Source of the DNA: Paracoccus wurundjeri
GTDB lineage: Bacteria; Pseudomonadota; Alphaproteobacteria; Rhodobacterales; Rhodobacteraceae
Assembly: GCF_030678915.1 (NCBI RefSeq)
Contig: NZ_JAUUTZ010000005.1
Coordinates: forward strand, 166,399-230,398
Reading direction: 5' to 3'
DNA length: 64,000 bases
A model generated the notes under the pieces. That model was not told the DNA's origin. It searched no databases and was given only the letters and a program-made list of their open reading frames with translations. The position numbers were made by a program, and so were the translations under genes. Shown here one piece after another: positions 36,758 to 45,778 of the stretch; position 1 is the first letter of the stretch, and every line of letters begins with the position of its first letter.

Positions 36758-37993
36758 TCACTCCGCAGCAATCGCCGCCTGCCCTGTCAGACGATCACGC
36801 ATCCGGTTACAATACCAGTCGACGAACTGGTTCACGCCGATTTCGTGAATCGGGCTATACGGCCCCGGTCTGTATCCGGGCGTATTCACACCCCGCTGGT
36901 TTTCCTCGACGATCCGGCGATCTTCGTCATTGGTGGCGATCCAGACTTTCGTCAGGCGCTCGACATCGTAATCCACGCCCTCGACCGCATCCTTGTGGAC
37001 CAGCCAGGTCGTCGTGACCTCGGTTTCCTGCGGGCCGATCGGCATCATCCGGAAGGTGATGACCTTGTCCGACAGGAAATGGTTCCAGCTGTTCGGATAG
37101 TGGAAATACAGCAACGCGCCCGCGTCGTTGAAAGGCACCGTTCCGACCCGTTTGGCGCAGGCGGGCTTGCCGTCCATCGTATAGCTGACGGCATTGCCCA
37201 GAAAGGGCATACGGACGAAGCGCCACTGCTCTTCCGGATCCATCAGAAATTTCGACGGCAAACCGGCAGCCTCGCAGCGCTTGATATGTTCGGTACCGAT
37301 ATTCGTTTCTCCCTCCTCAACCTCCAGAATCAAACTGGGGTCTTCGGGAAAGGTAATGCACAATTCAGGGTGATTGCTGCTGCAGTGATAGCATTCGCGG
37401 TTGTTCTCCATCACCAGCTTCCAGTTGCCCTGCTCGACGATCCGGGACTGATGGGCAACCTTCAGATTGGGAGTGTCATGCGGCGTCATGTATTCCGCCG
37501 CCTTCGCCTCCAGCAGGGATGTGTCCGGCGCCTGATCGGCAAGGCAGATATAGACCATCCCCTGAATCTCGCGGCAATGCACCGCACCCAGCCCGTGATC
37601 TGCCGGGTTGAAATCCGGTCCCATGTCGCGCGCCCAGAGCAGACGGCCGTCCAATTCGTAAGTCCATTGGTGATAGGGACAGACGAGTTTCGGCGCCGTA
37701 CCGCTATGTGCGGTGCAAATCCGGCTGCCGCGGTGACGGCAGGAGTTGTGGAAAGCGCGGATGATCTTGTCTGCGCCCCGGACGATGATGACCGAGTAGT
37801 CGCCAAGTTGCACGGTGACATAGCTGCCGGACTTGGGAAGCTCGGCCGAAGCCGCGCCAAAGATCCATTCACGATACCAGATATGCGCCAGATCGCTTTG
37901 GTAGATGTCAGGATCATTGTAGAAGGGCTGCGGCAAGGAATGCAAAGGACGCCGGGCATCCAGAAGTAAAAGCAGGTCGATATTCGGCATCAT
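36758..37993 (-). CDS. Rieske non-heme iron betaine demethylase (GbcA/Stc2-like)
   Basis: Product of 411 residues. The Rieske cluster ligands are C85, H87, C105 and H108 (CRHRGSR, CPYHQW) and the mononuclear iron site is in ENNRECYHCSSNHPEL. Long stretches match my memory of glycine-betaine monooxygenase GbcA (LVHKDAVEGVDYDVERL, ENQRGVN, YRPGPYS), so the substrate is a quaternary N-methyl amino acid that loses one methyl as formaldehyde. Given the ProVWX-type importer and the HpbD-like racemase, proline betaine or a hydroxyproline betaine is more likely than glycine betaine. First gene of a unit with its reductase. Confidence 0.88.
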   Translation of the reverse strand: MMPNIDLLLLLDARRPLHSLPQPFYNDPDIYQSDLAHIWYREWIFGAASAELPKSGSYVTVQLGDYSVIIVRGADKIIRAFHNSCRHRGSRICTAHSGTAPKLVCPYHQWTYELDGRLLWARDMGPDFNPADHGLGAVHCREIQGMVYICLADQAPDTSLLEAKAAEYMTPHDTPNLKVAHQSRIVEQGNWKLVMENNRECYHCSSNHPELCITFPEDPSLILEVEEGETNIGTEHIKRCEAAGLPSKFLMDPEEQWRFVRMPFLGNAVSYTMDGKPACAKRVGTVPFNDAGALLYFHYPNSWNHFLSDKVITFRMMPIGPQETEVTTTWLVHKDAVEGVDYDVERLTKVWIATNDEDRRIVEENQRGVNTPGYRPGPYSPIHEIGVNQFVDWYCNRMRDRLTGQAAIAAE

Positions 37994-38444
37994 GGCACTG
38001 TACCTTCGAAAACGTGGGTATACCCCCGATCCTGCCCGCCCGGTCGAATCGGTGCTTGTCTGAAAACGTCGGGAATGATGCCGAAATCACCACCGGGAAT
38101 CAGCTATTCGTGTTCCGGGTCTTGCTTCGGCGGCGGGCCAGTCGTCACGAAATATGGCAAAAACAGCTGAATTGCAGTTTCGCTCAACCGGACAGGATAA
38201 GCAGGCATTCCCGGCGGCATATGGCTGAGCCGTAAAATGATCATATTGCCCCGCCAGAGCAGGACGGGGCGCCTGACGGAAAGCTGTGATCGTTTTATGG
38301 TCGTTTTGGTTATATCAGGGCATTTCCGAATGGGCTTGCAAACGCATAAGCTACCTTGGTGCCAAAGAAGAACCTCTGGAAGCATCCCGACCGTCAATCT
38401 GGTGGCGAATACCTTTCTCGAGGCAGTTGATCATCAGCGGCCGA
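37994..38444. other. 450-base intergenic region upstream of the Rieske operon
   Basis: No gene is supported here. The region separates the second enolase gene from the Rieske gene (both minus strand) and should hold the Rieske promoter. A GC-rich stem (CCCCG/CGGGG, about 38249-38269) lies in the middle. Open frames of about 100 codons on both strands have no family resemblance or codon bias. Confidence 0.45.
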
Positions 38445-39569
38445 TCAGACGGCCCAGGTCGCGATCGGATCGCCCAGCACCTCCCGTTTCACATCAATCC
38501 CCAGCCCCGGCGCGAGGGGCGGCAATACGCCACTGTCTTTGACCGGTGCGTCGAGATCGGCGGTCTCGACCGTGACCATATCGCGGGTATCGAGCACGCA
38601 GCGAAGCAGCGGCTTCGGCACGGTCGCGCCCATGTGGATGATGCCCGCAAAGGCGATGGCAGAGCCTACGGTGTCCTGCACCGTCATGGTCAGGCCCGCC
38701 GCACGGCAGATGTCACGGTGACGGCGCGCATGGGTCAACCCGCCCGCCTTGGAGATCTTCAGCCCGATCCCATCGGCCAGATCCCCGGCGGCGATCATCG
38801 CGATATCCGCGTCCTGCTGGGCCAGTTCGTCGATCATGATCGGCACATTGCACCGCGCCCGCAGGCTTTCCGTCTCGCGCCACGAAGCGCAGGGCGCCTC
38901 CAGCACAAAGTCGAGTCCCCCGGGCAACAGTCGCAGCATCCGCAGCGCCGTTTCGGGTGTCAGCCCCCCATTGGCGTCCACAAGGAAAAACTCTCCCGGC
39001 TGCCGGTCGGCCAAGCTTGCAGCGATGCGTTCGGCGTCCAGTTGCGGGCCGCCTTCGGCCTCGCTGGCGCCGATCTTGATCGAATGCCCCATATAGCCCC
39101 GGGCGCGTTGCTCGGCCACGCGTGCGCGCATGTCATCGGGCATGCCCGCATAGATCGACGAGATCGTGGGCAGCGGCTGGCCGGTGCTGCCGCCGAGCAA
39201 TTCGCAAACGGGCATTTCCACGGATTTCCCGAACAGGTCCCAGCAGGCGATGTCGATGGCGGCCTTGGCGTGGTTGTGGCCCACAAGCGCCTCGTCCATC
39301 GCGTCGTTGATACGGTCCACCGCACGGGGATCGCGGCCCAGAAGATGCGGGGCGATCTCGGCGATGCCGGCGCGGGCCCCGGCGCCATGGGCCGCGATAT
39401 AGGTCGAGCCAAAGGGCGTGGATTCGCCCCAGCCCTCCAGCCCGGTATCGCTGGTGACGCAGACGATGGAGGCGTCGAAGCCGGTATATGTCCGGCCCGA
39501 GGACAGCCGGTAAACACCCCCGGAATAGGGAAGCTCGACGGTATAGAGGTCTATTCTGGCGATTTTCAT
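38445..39569 (-). CDS. second enolase-superfamily (mandelate racemase/MLE) enzyme
   Basis: Product of 374 residues. Enolase-superfamily features: GWGESTPFGSTY, GHNHAKAAIDIACWDLFG, a Lys-containing HSIKIGA strand, metal ligands in FLVDANGG, FVLEAPC and IMIDELA, a second Lys in IGLKISKAGG, and the C-terminal PPLAPGLGIDV. It is related to but clearly different from the HpbD-like protein; candidates are a cis-3-hydroxy-L-proline dehydratase-like or another betaine epimerase. The ATG at 39569 has GAAGAG six bases upstream. It is 45 bases behind the MDR gene, so it belongs to the TetR-MDR-enolase unit. Confidence 0.85.
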   Translation of the reverse strand: MKIARIDLYTVELPYSGGVYRLSSGRTYTGFDASIVCVTSDTGLEGWGESTPFGSTYIAAHGAGARAGIAEIAPHLLGRDPRAVDRINDAMDEALVGHNHAKAAIDIACWDLFGKSVEMPVCELLGGSTGQPLPTISSIYAGMPDDMRARVAEQRARGYMGHSIKIGASEAEGGPQLDAERIAASLADRQPGEFFLVDANGGLTPETALRMLRLLPGGLDFVLEAPCASWRETESLRARCNVPIMIDELAQQDADIAMIAAGDLADGIGLKISKAGGLTHARRHRDICRAAGLTMTVQDTVGSAIAFAGIIHMGATVPKPLLRCVLDTRDMVTVETADLDAPVKDSGVLPPLAPGLGIDVKREVLGDPIATWAV

Positions 39570-39614
39570 ATGCATCTCTTCAGGTAACCGGCATCTCGCC
39601 TTGGGAAAGTATGA

Positions 39615-40709
39615 TCATCGCGTAGCGACATCCGGCGGCACCAGCACCAGCTTTCCGGTATGTTTCTTGGCCAGAAAATCCTCCTGCGCCGTGGCGATGT
39701 CTTTCAGTGGATAGGTCCGTGCCACGAGCGGCCGGATCTCGTCATTCTCGATATAGGACACCAGATCCGGGAAAACGCAGTCGTCCTGCCAGGTCGAACC
39801 GAACAGGGTCAGGTCCTTGAGATACAGCGTCCGCAGGTCCAGTTCGGTCATCGGCCCGGCAATCGCGCCGGCAGTGATATAACGGCCACCACGGCAGAGA
39901 ATATCCAGCAGGCCGGGCCATTGCGCCCCGCCTACAAGATCGACGACGACATCCACCGTTTCCCGTCCTAGCACTTTCACAAAGTCATCATTACGATCAA
40001 GGACCCGGTCCGCCCCAAGCGCGGCCACCTCGCCCGCCTTGGCCTTTGACGCAACAGCCGTGACCGTGGCTCCGCGCCGCTTGGCAAGTTGCACCGCGGC
40101 AGAACCAACCCCGCCCGACGCGCCGGTGATCAGCACCCGCTCGGGTCCGAGCAGAACCCGGTGCAGCATGTTCTCGGCCGTCGAGTAAGCGCAGGGGATC
40201 GAGGCCAGCTCGGCATCGGTCCAATCGCAATCGACCTTATGGGTGAATTCCGAATGCGCCACCGCGAATTGCGCGAAACCGCCGTCGCATTCCGAGCCAT
40301 AGGTAATGCAGTGGAATGGCCCGACCTCGCGCAGGGGCTGCATGGTCTGGACCAGCACCCGCTCGCCTATGCGCGCCGGATCGACAGCCTTCCCCACCGC
40401 GACGATATGGCCGCAGACATCGGCCCCCTGAATGCGCGGGAACTCAAGTGGGATGCCGGACCAGCTGGCATCGTCGTCGTTAACGCTCTGAAACCCGCTT
40501 GCCCCGCCCGTTTCGGTGTCGGCATTCACCATTTTGGAGTACCAGCCGATGCGGGTGTTGATATCGGTATTGTTCATGCCCGCCGCCGCGACCCGGATCA
40601 GAACCTGCCCTTCCCCCGGTTGGGGCACCGGAACATCGTCACGATAGACAAGCTGATCCAGGCCGCCGTGACCGGCCAGTTGCACGGCATGCATCCTTTC
40701 CGGAATCAT
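39615..40709 (-). CDS. MDR-family alcohol dehydrogenase/quinone oxidoreductase-like protein
   Basis: Product of 364 residues with the GroES-like N-domain (GQVLIRVAAAGMNNTDINTR, IQGADVCGHIVAVGKAVDPA) and the Rossmann motif GASGGVGSAAVQLAK, followed by FLAKKHTGKLVLVP. The cysteine positions of a structural zinc site are not obvious, so it is closer to the zinc-free quinone-oxidoreductase branch. It is coupled to the TetR gene by ATGA and probably regulated by it. Substrate unknown. Confidence 0.88.
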   Translation of the reverse strand: MIPERMHAVQLAGHGGLDQLVYRDDVPVPQPGEGQVLIRVAAAGMNNTDINTRIGWYSKMVNADTETGGASGFQSVNDDDASWSGIPLEFPRIQGADVCGHIVAVGKAVDPARIGERVLVQTMQPLREVGPFHCITYGSECDGGFAQFAVAHSEFTHKVDCDWTDAELASIPCAYSTAENMLHRVLLGPERVLITGASGGVGSAAVQLAKRRGATVTAVASKAKAGEVAALGADRVLDRNDDFVKVLGRETVDVVVDLVGGAQWPGLLDILCRGGRYITAGAIAGPMTELDLRTLYLKDLTLFGSTWQDDCVFPDLVSYIENDEIRPLVARTYPLKDIATAQEDFLAKKHTGKLVLVPPDVATR

Positions 40710-41260
40710 GTTGGAATTCCCTCTCTGGTCAGAAGTGTCTTTGCCGCATGCAGCGCGGCACGGGTCGCCTCACCCGCATCGCGGGTCATTGCCGCCTCGG
40801 TTTGCCCTTCGTGGACAAGGAACAATGCCTCGGCGAGATCGTCGTTTTTCCTATCCGGTGCGATCCGTGCCAAACGCCGGAGAAACTCGTCCTTGATGTG
40901 GTTCTTGTGTTCGGCAACAACCTCGCGCACCTCCCGGTTGTCCGGATGGGCCGCTAGCGCGTTCAGGAACAGACAGCCATTCGTGCCACCCTGTCCGAAC
41001 CATTCCCCAAGCCGTTCGAAGATGTGGAGCACGTGCCCCTGCCCGTCCTTGGCGCCGCCCGCAATCCATTCGAGATAGAGGTCATGGCGATATTTCAGGG
41101 CGCCGACAACCATGGCTTCCCGGCTCGGATAATATTTGTAAAGCGTGCGCAGCGAAACCTGCGCCGCATTTCGCAGATCATCGACACTGGGCGCGGCAAA
41201 TCCCGATTTCGCGAAACTTCCGCTCAGGCGACGGGCTATTTCGGTGGCTGTATCACTCAT
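40706..41260 (-). CDS. TetR family repressor
   Basis: Product of about 184 residues. The helix-turn-helix is at the N-terminus (GFAAPSVDDLRNAAQVSLRT, LYKYYPSREAMVVGALKYRH), followed by a helical ligand domain (GGTNGCLFLNALAAHPDNRE, ALHAAKTLLTREG). The ATG at 41260 is chosen; a GTG two codons earlier (41266) is possible. A 20-base near-palindrome sits directly upstream. It leads the unit with the MDR and second enolase genes and probably represses it. Confidence 0.9.
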   Translation of the reverse strand: MSDTATEIARRLSGSFAKSGFAAPSVDDLRNAAQVSLRTLYKYYPSREAMVVGALKYRHDLYLEWIAGGAKDGQGHVLHIFERLGEWFGQGGTNGCLFLNALAAHPDNREVREVVAEHKNHIKDEFLRRLARIAPDRKNDDLAEALFLVHEGQTEAAMTRDAGEATRAALHAAKTLLTREGIPT

Positions 41261-41268
41261 ATTCACAC

Positions 41269-41288
41269 TGTAGAACGAACGTTTTACA
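41269..41288. promoter_or_regulatory. TetR operator candidate
   Basis: TGTAGAACG and CGTTTTACA surround AA; only one base pair breaks perfect symmetry. It begins three bases upstream of the earliest possible TetR start codon, the classical place for autorepression. Confidence 0.6.
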
Positions 41289-41489
41289 TGTCAATATCGA
41301 ATAATCAACCGCGCGGATTTGAGGCTCTTCGGCAATAAGAAAGGGGGCGCTCGATAAGCATCCCTTCCTGTTATCGCTTGCTTCTGATCTCATGCTTTGG
41401 CCGGCGCCATAAGCCGGTCGGGCTGCCTCCGCAACTTGGCACCCATCGATATGAATCCCCACAAGCCTCGGAACCCGCCTCGATTACTT

Positions 41490-41502
41490 GACTATAATAG
41501 TC
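41490..41502. promoter_or_regulatory. 13-base perfect palindrome upstream of the TonB receptor
   Basis: GACTAT-A-ATAGTC lies 115 bases before the receptor start, in the 330-base gap after the TetR gene. It could be an operator for an iron-responsive regulator, but it does not match a Fur, Irr or RirA box that I can recall. The rest of the gap shows no gene I can support. Confidence 0.35.
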
Positions 41503-41616
41503 GGCATCGCTAATCCGCTTACAACCAGCAAGCGATTTATCCAGCAAGCCGACAATCAGAATAATCAATGCCATCCGGTCGTATCGCACGAATGCCGGAT
41601 GGAAGGGATTTCGCGC

Positions 41617-43668
41617 ATGTTTCGCCTGTCAGTCCGCACCTTGCTTCTGGGTTCTTCTCTTTCATTCATCGCTATCGGCCACGCCGCTGCCCAGCAGATC
41701 ACGGGCGCGCAACCGCTGGTCCTGAACCCCATTACCCTGACCACTCTGGATACGCGGGTCGAAGGCAGCGCCATCGAGGCATTGGCCGGCATCAGCACCG
41801 TCAACGGCGAAGAACTGTCGCGGCAGCAACCGGCAGGCGCCGCCGAGATCCTGCGTCGCATACCGGGCGTGGCCGCGACGCCCAGCGGGGATGACAGCTC
41901 GGTCGCGGTCAATATTCGCGGCTTGCAGCAGATGGGCCGCGTCGTGGTAACGGTGGATGGCGCAAGACAGGATTTCTGGCGTGTCGGACATGGTTCGGGC
42001 TCGTTCTATATCGATCCCGACCTGCTCAAGCAGGTCACGGTCATCCGCGGACCAAGCTCGAACAGCTATGGCTCGGGCGGGATCGGCGGAGTCGTGGCGT
42101 TCGAAACCAAGGACGCCTCGGATCTGCTGCTTGACGATGAACGCTGGAGCCTGACACAGCGTCTGCGCTATGGCTCGAATGGCGAGGGTTGGGGAACCAC
42201 GACGACCGCCGCCGCGCGTCTGGGTGCGGATATCGATGCGCTTGCTTCATTCAACTATCGCGACAGTGATCCCTACAAGGACGGCAATGGCGACGAAGTG
42301 CGCTGGACGGGCGAAAGACTGAGCTCGGGGATCGCCAAGCTGAACTGGCGGCCTTTGGCCGGGCATGAACTGAAATTCACCGCAATGCGCCAGAAGAATG
42401 ACGATGTCATCTCGGGGTCCAGCGGATCGACCTCATCGACGCTCAGCCGTTACAACGCGGATACCACCACCGACACGCTGAGCCTGTCCTATAATTTCGA
42501 CCCCGAGGAAAATGACCTGATCGATCTGGAGGTCAAAGCCTATCATGTCGGCACCGACAACCGGCAACATCAGGTCTGGCCCGAAGACAGCATCGGCGAG
42601 CAACGGTTCTACAAGGTTATCAGCAATGGGCTTTCGGCGCAGAACTCGTCACGGTTCTCGGCCGGGGGCTGGGACCAGACCCTGTCGGCCGGTGTCGATT
42701 ACAACCTGATCAAAGGCAGCTCCGATGCCGATCATTTCGGCGCGGGCCGTCAGGAACTGTGGGGAACATGGCTGCAATGGCAGGGCAAGCGCCATATTTT
42801 CGAGGTGATCGCCTCGCTGCGCTATGACAGCTACGAACTTCAGGGGCGCAGCAAGGAAACCGAAAACGCGCCCGAACGCGACGTTTCGCTTAGCGGCAAC
42901 CGCTGGTCGCCACGCCTGTCTCTGGGGGCCGAAGTCACGCCGGGGGTGCAATTGTTCGCATCCTATTCCGAAGGCTATCGCGCGCCGCATCTGCAAGAAG
43001 TCTTCCGCAAGAACGGCTCGCATGGCAGCGGCTATGAGCCCAATCTGCTTCTGCGCCCCGAAACCGCCAAAAGCTGGGAGATCGGCGCGAATATCCAGCG
43101 CGATGGCCTGTTCATGGAGGGCGATTATCTGCGCGCGAAGGTTACGGCCTTCCGTTCGGATGTCGAGGATTACATCGACACGACGCTTGTGAACGGTGTC
43201 ACCCGCTATGACAATGTCGGCAAGGCGAAGCTGGACGGGATCGAAATCGAGGGCAATTACGATTTCGGTCGCGGCTATGTCGATCTGGGTGCATCCTTCG
43301 TCAATGCGCGAATGGTCGATGGCGAGAACAAGGGGCTGACCCTGTCGGATACGCCGCTGGACAGCGTAACCGCGCGGCTGGGTCTGCGCGCATTTGGCGA
43401 CCGGATGGAATATGGCGTCGAATATCAGCATCTTGGCGATGTGACGCGGGTCACCTCGGTTTCCGAGACTTTTTATCCCAAGGTCGATCTGGTCAATCTC
43501 TTTGCCACCTGGCGCGAGACCGACGATTTACGCATCGATTTCGGAATCGATAACCTGTTCGACAAGGCATATACCGACGCTCAGTCGGGCTGGTCCACAA
43601 GTTCGGATGTCGATCAGGGCCGGGGCCGCACCGTCCGCGTCGCCTTCACGAAACGCCTGGGCGGTTAA
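41617..43668 (+). CDS. TonB-dependent receptor, heme/siderophore class
   Basis: Product of 683 residues. A signal peptide (MFRLSVRTLLLGSSLSFIAI, cleavage after HAAAQ) is followed by the plug domain (GEELSRQQPAGAAEILRRIP, SSNSYGSGGIGGVVAFETKD) and a 22-strand barrel ending in aromatic-poor VAFTKRLGG. The plug has the PGV and RGLQQMGRVVVTVDGAR blocks of the hemoglobin/heme receptor branch. It imports an iron compound across the outer membrane, powered by TonB. AAGGGA lies eight bases before the ATG at 41617. The SIP-type reductase gene follows after 18 bases. Confidence 0.9.
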   Translation: MFRLSVRTLLLGSSLSFIAIGHAAAQQITGAQPLVLNPITLTTLDTRVEGSAIEALAGISTVNGEELSRQQPAGAAEILRRIPGVAATPSGDDSSVAVNIRGLQQMGRVVVTVDGARQDFWRVGHGSGSFYIDPDLLKQVTVIRGPSSNSYGSGGIGGVVAFETKDASDLLLDDERWSLTQRLRYGSNGEGWGTTTTAAARLGADIDALASFNYRDSDPYKDGNGDEVRWTGERLSSGIAKLNWRPLAGHELKFTAMRQKNDDVISGSSGSTSSTLSRYNADTTTDTLSLSYNFDPEENDLIDLEVKAYHVGTDNRQHQVWPEDSIGEQRFYKVISNGLSAQNSSRFSAGGWDQTLSAGVDYNLIKGSSDADHFGAGRQELWGTWLQWQGKRHIFEVIASLRYDSYELQGRSKETENAPERDVSLSGNRWSPRLSLGAEVTPGVQLFASYSEGYRAPHLQEVFRKNGSHGSGYEPNLLLRPETAKSWEIGANIQRDGLFMEGDYLRAKVTAFRSDVEDYIDTTLVNGVTRYDNVGKAKLDGIEIEGNYDFGRGYVDLGASFVNARMVDGENKGLTLSDTPLDSVTARLGLRAFGDRMEYGVEYQHLGDVTRVTSVSETFYPKVDLVNLFATWRETDDLRIDFGIDNLFDKAYTDAQSGWSTSSDVDQGRGRTVRVAFTKRLGG

Positions 43669-43686
43669 GAAACAGAAAGTCAATCG

Positions 43687-44766
43687 ATGACCGAGCTGAT
43701 TTGCCACGCCGAACTGACCCTGCCGAATAATGGCGGCTATATCGCCGCCATTACCGACAGGCTGGCCAGCTTTCAGGCACAACCCGAACCCGCCGCGCCC
43801 GGAGTGACACGGCTGCGCTATGCTTTTGGCTGGGCAGAGATCGTCGTGGACGGGCGGCAGGTCAGCTTGCGCGGCGGCGCCCCCGATCCCGACGGGTTGG
43901 CGCGGCTGAAGGATCTGATGGCCACCGCCTTCAAGCTTTATGCCAAGACCGATGCTCCGCAGATCCGGTGGCAAGGCGACCGCGCGGACGACCGGCGGCT
44001 GGATTCCTTCAGGCTGATGCGGGTGATCTCGGCGGGCAATCTGACCCCGCATTTGCGCCGTATCCGTCTGAGCGGTGAAGGGTTGGATCGTTTCGCCGCC
44101 TTCGGCAACATGCATGTGCGCTTGCTTCTGCCTTCGGATGCGGTTCCGGTCCCGGTCTGGCCGGTGGCCGGAACCGATGGGCTGGCATGCTGGCCCGATC
44201 CTGATCGCAGACCCCTGCCCCGCGTTTACACGATCCGGCGAATGAATGCCGCCGCGGGCTGGGTCGATATCGACATGCTCATGCATGACAGCAACGGGCC
44301 AGGCGCGTCCTGGGCACGGAACGCGCAGCCCGGTGATCCGGTCGGCATGATCGGCCCACTTGGCCGGCCACTGAATTCCGATGCACAGCATTTCATCATG
44401 GGAGCGGATGAATCCGGCCTGCCCGCACTGGCGCGGCTGCTTGAGACCCTTCCCCCGGCGGTGACCGGCACCGCCTTTGTCGAAATCACCTCTGCCGATG
44501 AATGCCAGCCGATCGACAACCGCACCGGTATCCGCGTCGATTGGCTGTTGCGCGACCCGAATATCGCGCCGGGCGAGAAACTGGCCGGCCGGATCATGGC
44601 GGAAGGCTGGCCCGACCGGACCGACAGCTTTGGCTGGTTCGCGGCGGAGGCCGGGCGCGCTCTGACGATCCGCCGATTCTGGCGGTCCGAACTTGGACTG
44701 GGTCGCGATCAGACGCTCGCCGCCGCATATTGGAAGCAGGGCCGTGCCGGGCTGATGGCCGGATAA
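43687..44766 (+). CDS. siderophore-interacting protein with N-terminal DUF2218 domain
   Basis: Product of 359 residues. Residues 1-100 look like DUF2218 (CHAELTLPNNGGYIAAITDR, FGWAEIVVDGRQVSLR), and the remainder is a SIP/ViuB-type FAD reductase (FRLMRVISAGNLTPHLRRIR, RVYTIRRMNAAAGWVDIDML, GPGASWARNAQPGDPVGMIG, and the C-terminal RDQTLAAAYWKQGRAG). It should release iron from an imported ferric complex in the cytosol using NAD(P)H. The fusion replaces separate proteins found elsewhere. It is in an operon with the TonB receptor. Confidence 0.87.
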   Translation: MTELICHAELTLPNNGGYIAAITDRLASFQAQPEPAAPGVTRLRYAFGWAEIVVDGRQVSLRGGAPDPDGLARLKDLMATAFKLYAKTDAPQIRWQGDRADDRRLDSFRLMRVISAGNLTPHLRRIRLSGEGLDRFAAFGNMHVRLLLPSDAVPVPVWPVAGTDGLACWPDPDRRPLPRVYTIRRMNAAAGWVDIDMLMHDSNGPGASWARNAQPGDPVGMIGPLGRPLNSDAQHFIMGADESGLPALARLLETLPPAVTGTAFVEITSADECQPIDNRTGIRVDWLLRDPNIAPGEKLAGRIMAEGWPDRTDSFGWFAAEAGRALTIRRFWRSELGLGRDQTLAAAYWKQGRAGLMAG

Positions 44767-44989
44767 GGCGCTTCGGATTTCACCTGAGCCAGGCCCCCGC
44801 AGTCAGCCGTTTCGCCCGTGCCAAAGGCTGTCGGCGGATCGTCCTGTGAACTGACGATATCTGGTCTCTGCCCGCCCCAATTATGAGGCCGCAGGATCGC
44901 GCAGGCTCTCCGACATTGGGAAGCGAGGAAGATCGGAAAACAGCCGGGGAAACGTCAGAAATTTGTGGGTTCGATTCTGAAAAATGATG

Positions 44990-45778
44990 TCACAGCCTTG
45001 GCACGGCGGCCAGCAATTGCCGTGTATATTCGTGCCGGGGCGTGCTGAAAATGTCATCGGTCGGGCCCTGCTCCACCACTTTTCCGGCCCGCATCACCAG
45101 AATGTCATCCGCAATATGCCGCACGACGGACAAGTCATGAGAGATGAAGATGTAAGCCAGACCAAGCTCGGATTGCAGATCCAGGAACAGGTTCAGGATC
45201 TGGGACTGGATCGAGACATCCAGCGCGGATACCGCCTCGTCACAGATGACGGCCTGCGGATCCAGTGCGAGGGCGCGGGCGATGACGATGCGCTGTTTCT
45301 GCCCGCCCGAGAATTCACGCGGAAGCTTGCCCCCGGCCGAACGCGGCAACCCCACCAGATCCAGAAGCTTCTGCACCCGGATACGACGATCGCGCGCGGT
45401 GCCGACGCCGTGGATCTGCAACGGCTCTGCAATGCTGTCGGCAGCCGACATGCGCGGGTTCAGTGCCGAGACCGGGTCCTGAAACACGATCTGCAACCGG
45501 CGCATCGTCGCCATTCGTTCGGATCGCGACATCCGGGCGCGGTCGTGGCCGTCAATCAGGATCTGCCCCTCGGTCGGTTCCTGCATGCCCATCACCGCAT
45601 AGCCGGTGGTGGACTTTCCGCTGCCCGATTCACCCACGATCGCCACGGTCTTGCCCGGCATCAGGTCGAAGCTGACACCGTCCACCGCGCGCACATGATC
45701 GGTCACCCGGCCCATGATTCCGCTGCGGATCGGAAAATGCACCTTGAGTTCGTGGACCGAGACGATGGGAGTGCTCAT
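44990..45778 (-). CDS. peptide-type ABC ATPase, OppF/GsiA-like
   Basis: Product of 262 residues with Walker A (GESGSGKS), signature (FSGGQKQRI) and a slightly unusual Walker B (AVICDEAVSALD). It is shorter than most OppF proteins because the C-terminal Cys-containing extension is missing or very short. Its start overlaps the preceding ATPase stop as ATGA. Last gene of the nine-gene operon that starts with the GntR gene at 54149. Confidence 0.9.
   Translation of the reverse strand: MSTPIVSVHELKVHFPIRSGIMGRVTDHVRAVDGVSFDLMPGKTVAIVGESGSGKSTTGYAVMGMQEPTEGQILIDGHDRARMSRSERMATMRRLQIVFQDPVSALNPRMSAADSIAEPLQIHGVGTARDRRIRVQKLLDLVGLPRSAGGKLPREFSGGQKQRIVIARALALDPQAVICDEAVSALDVSIQSQILNLFLDLQSELGLAYIFISHDLSVVRHIADDILVMRAGKVVEQGPTDDIFSTPRHEYTRQLLAAVPRL

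Noticed and set aside
35639..37969. A 776-codon open frame on the plus strand
   Set aside because: It is fully antisense to the Rieske, reductase and spacer region, which have clear families; the product has no recognisable domain. High-GC DNA produces such long antisense frames.
36758..37993. Calling the Rieske enzyme gbcA (glycine betaine monooxygenase) outright
   Set aside because: The family match is strong, but close relatives demethylate stachydrine or hydroxyproline betaine and the HpbD-like neighbour favours those substrates.
38286..39587. A 433-codon plus-strand frame across the second enolase gene
   Set aside because: Antisense to a well-supported enolase-superfamily gene and without any family resemblance.
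41371..41574. A possible small lipoprotein on the minus strand with LAGC lipobox
   Set aside because: The lipobox-like motif is tempting, but there is no ribosome-binding site, codon bias is poor and the frame runs through the promoter region of the TonB receptor.
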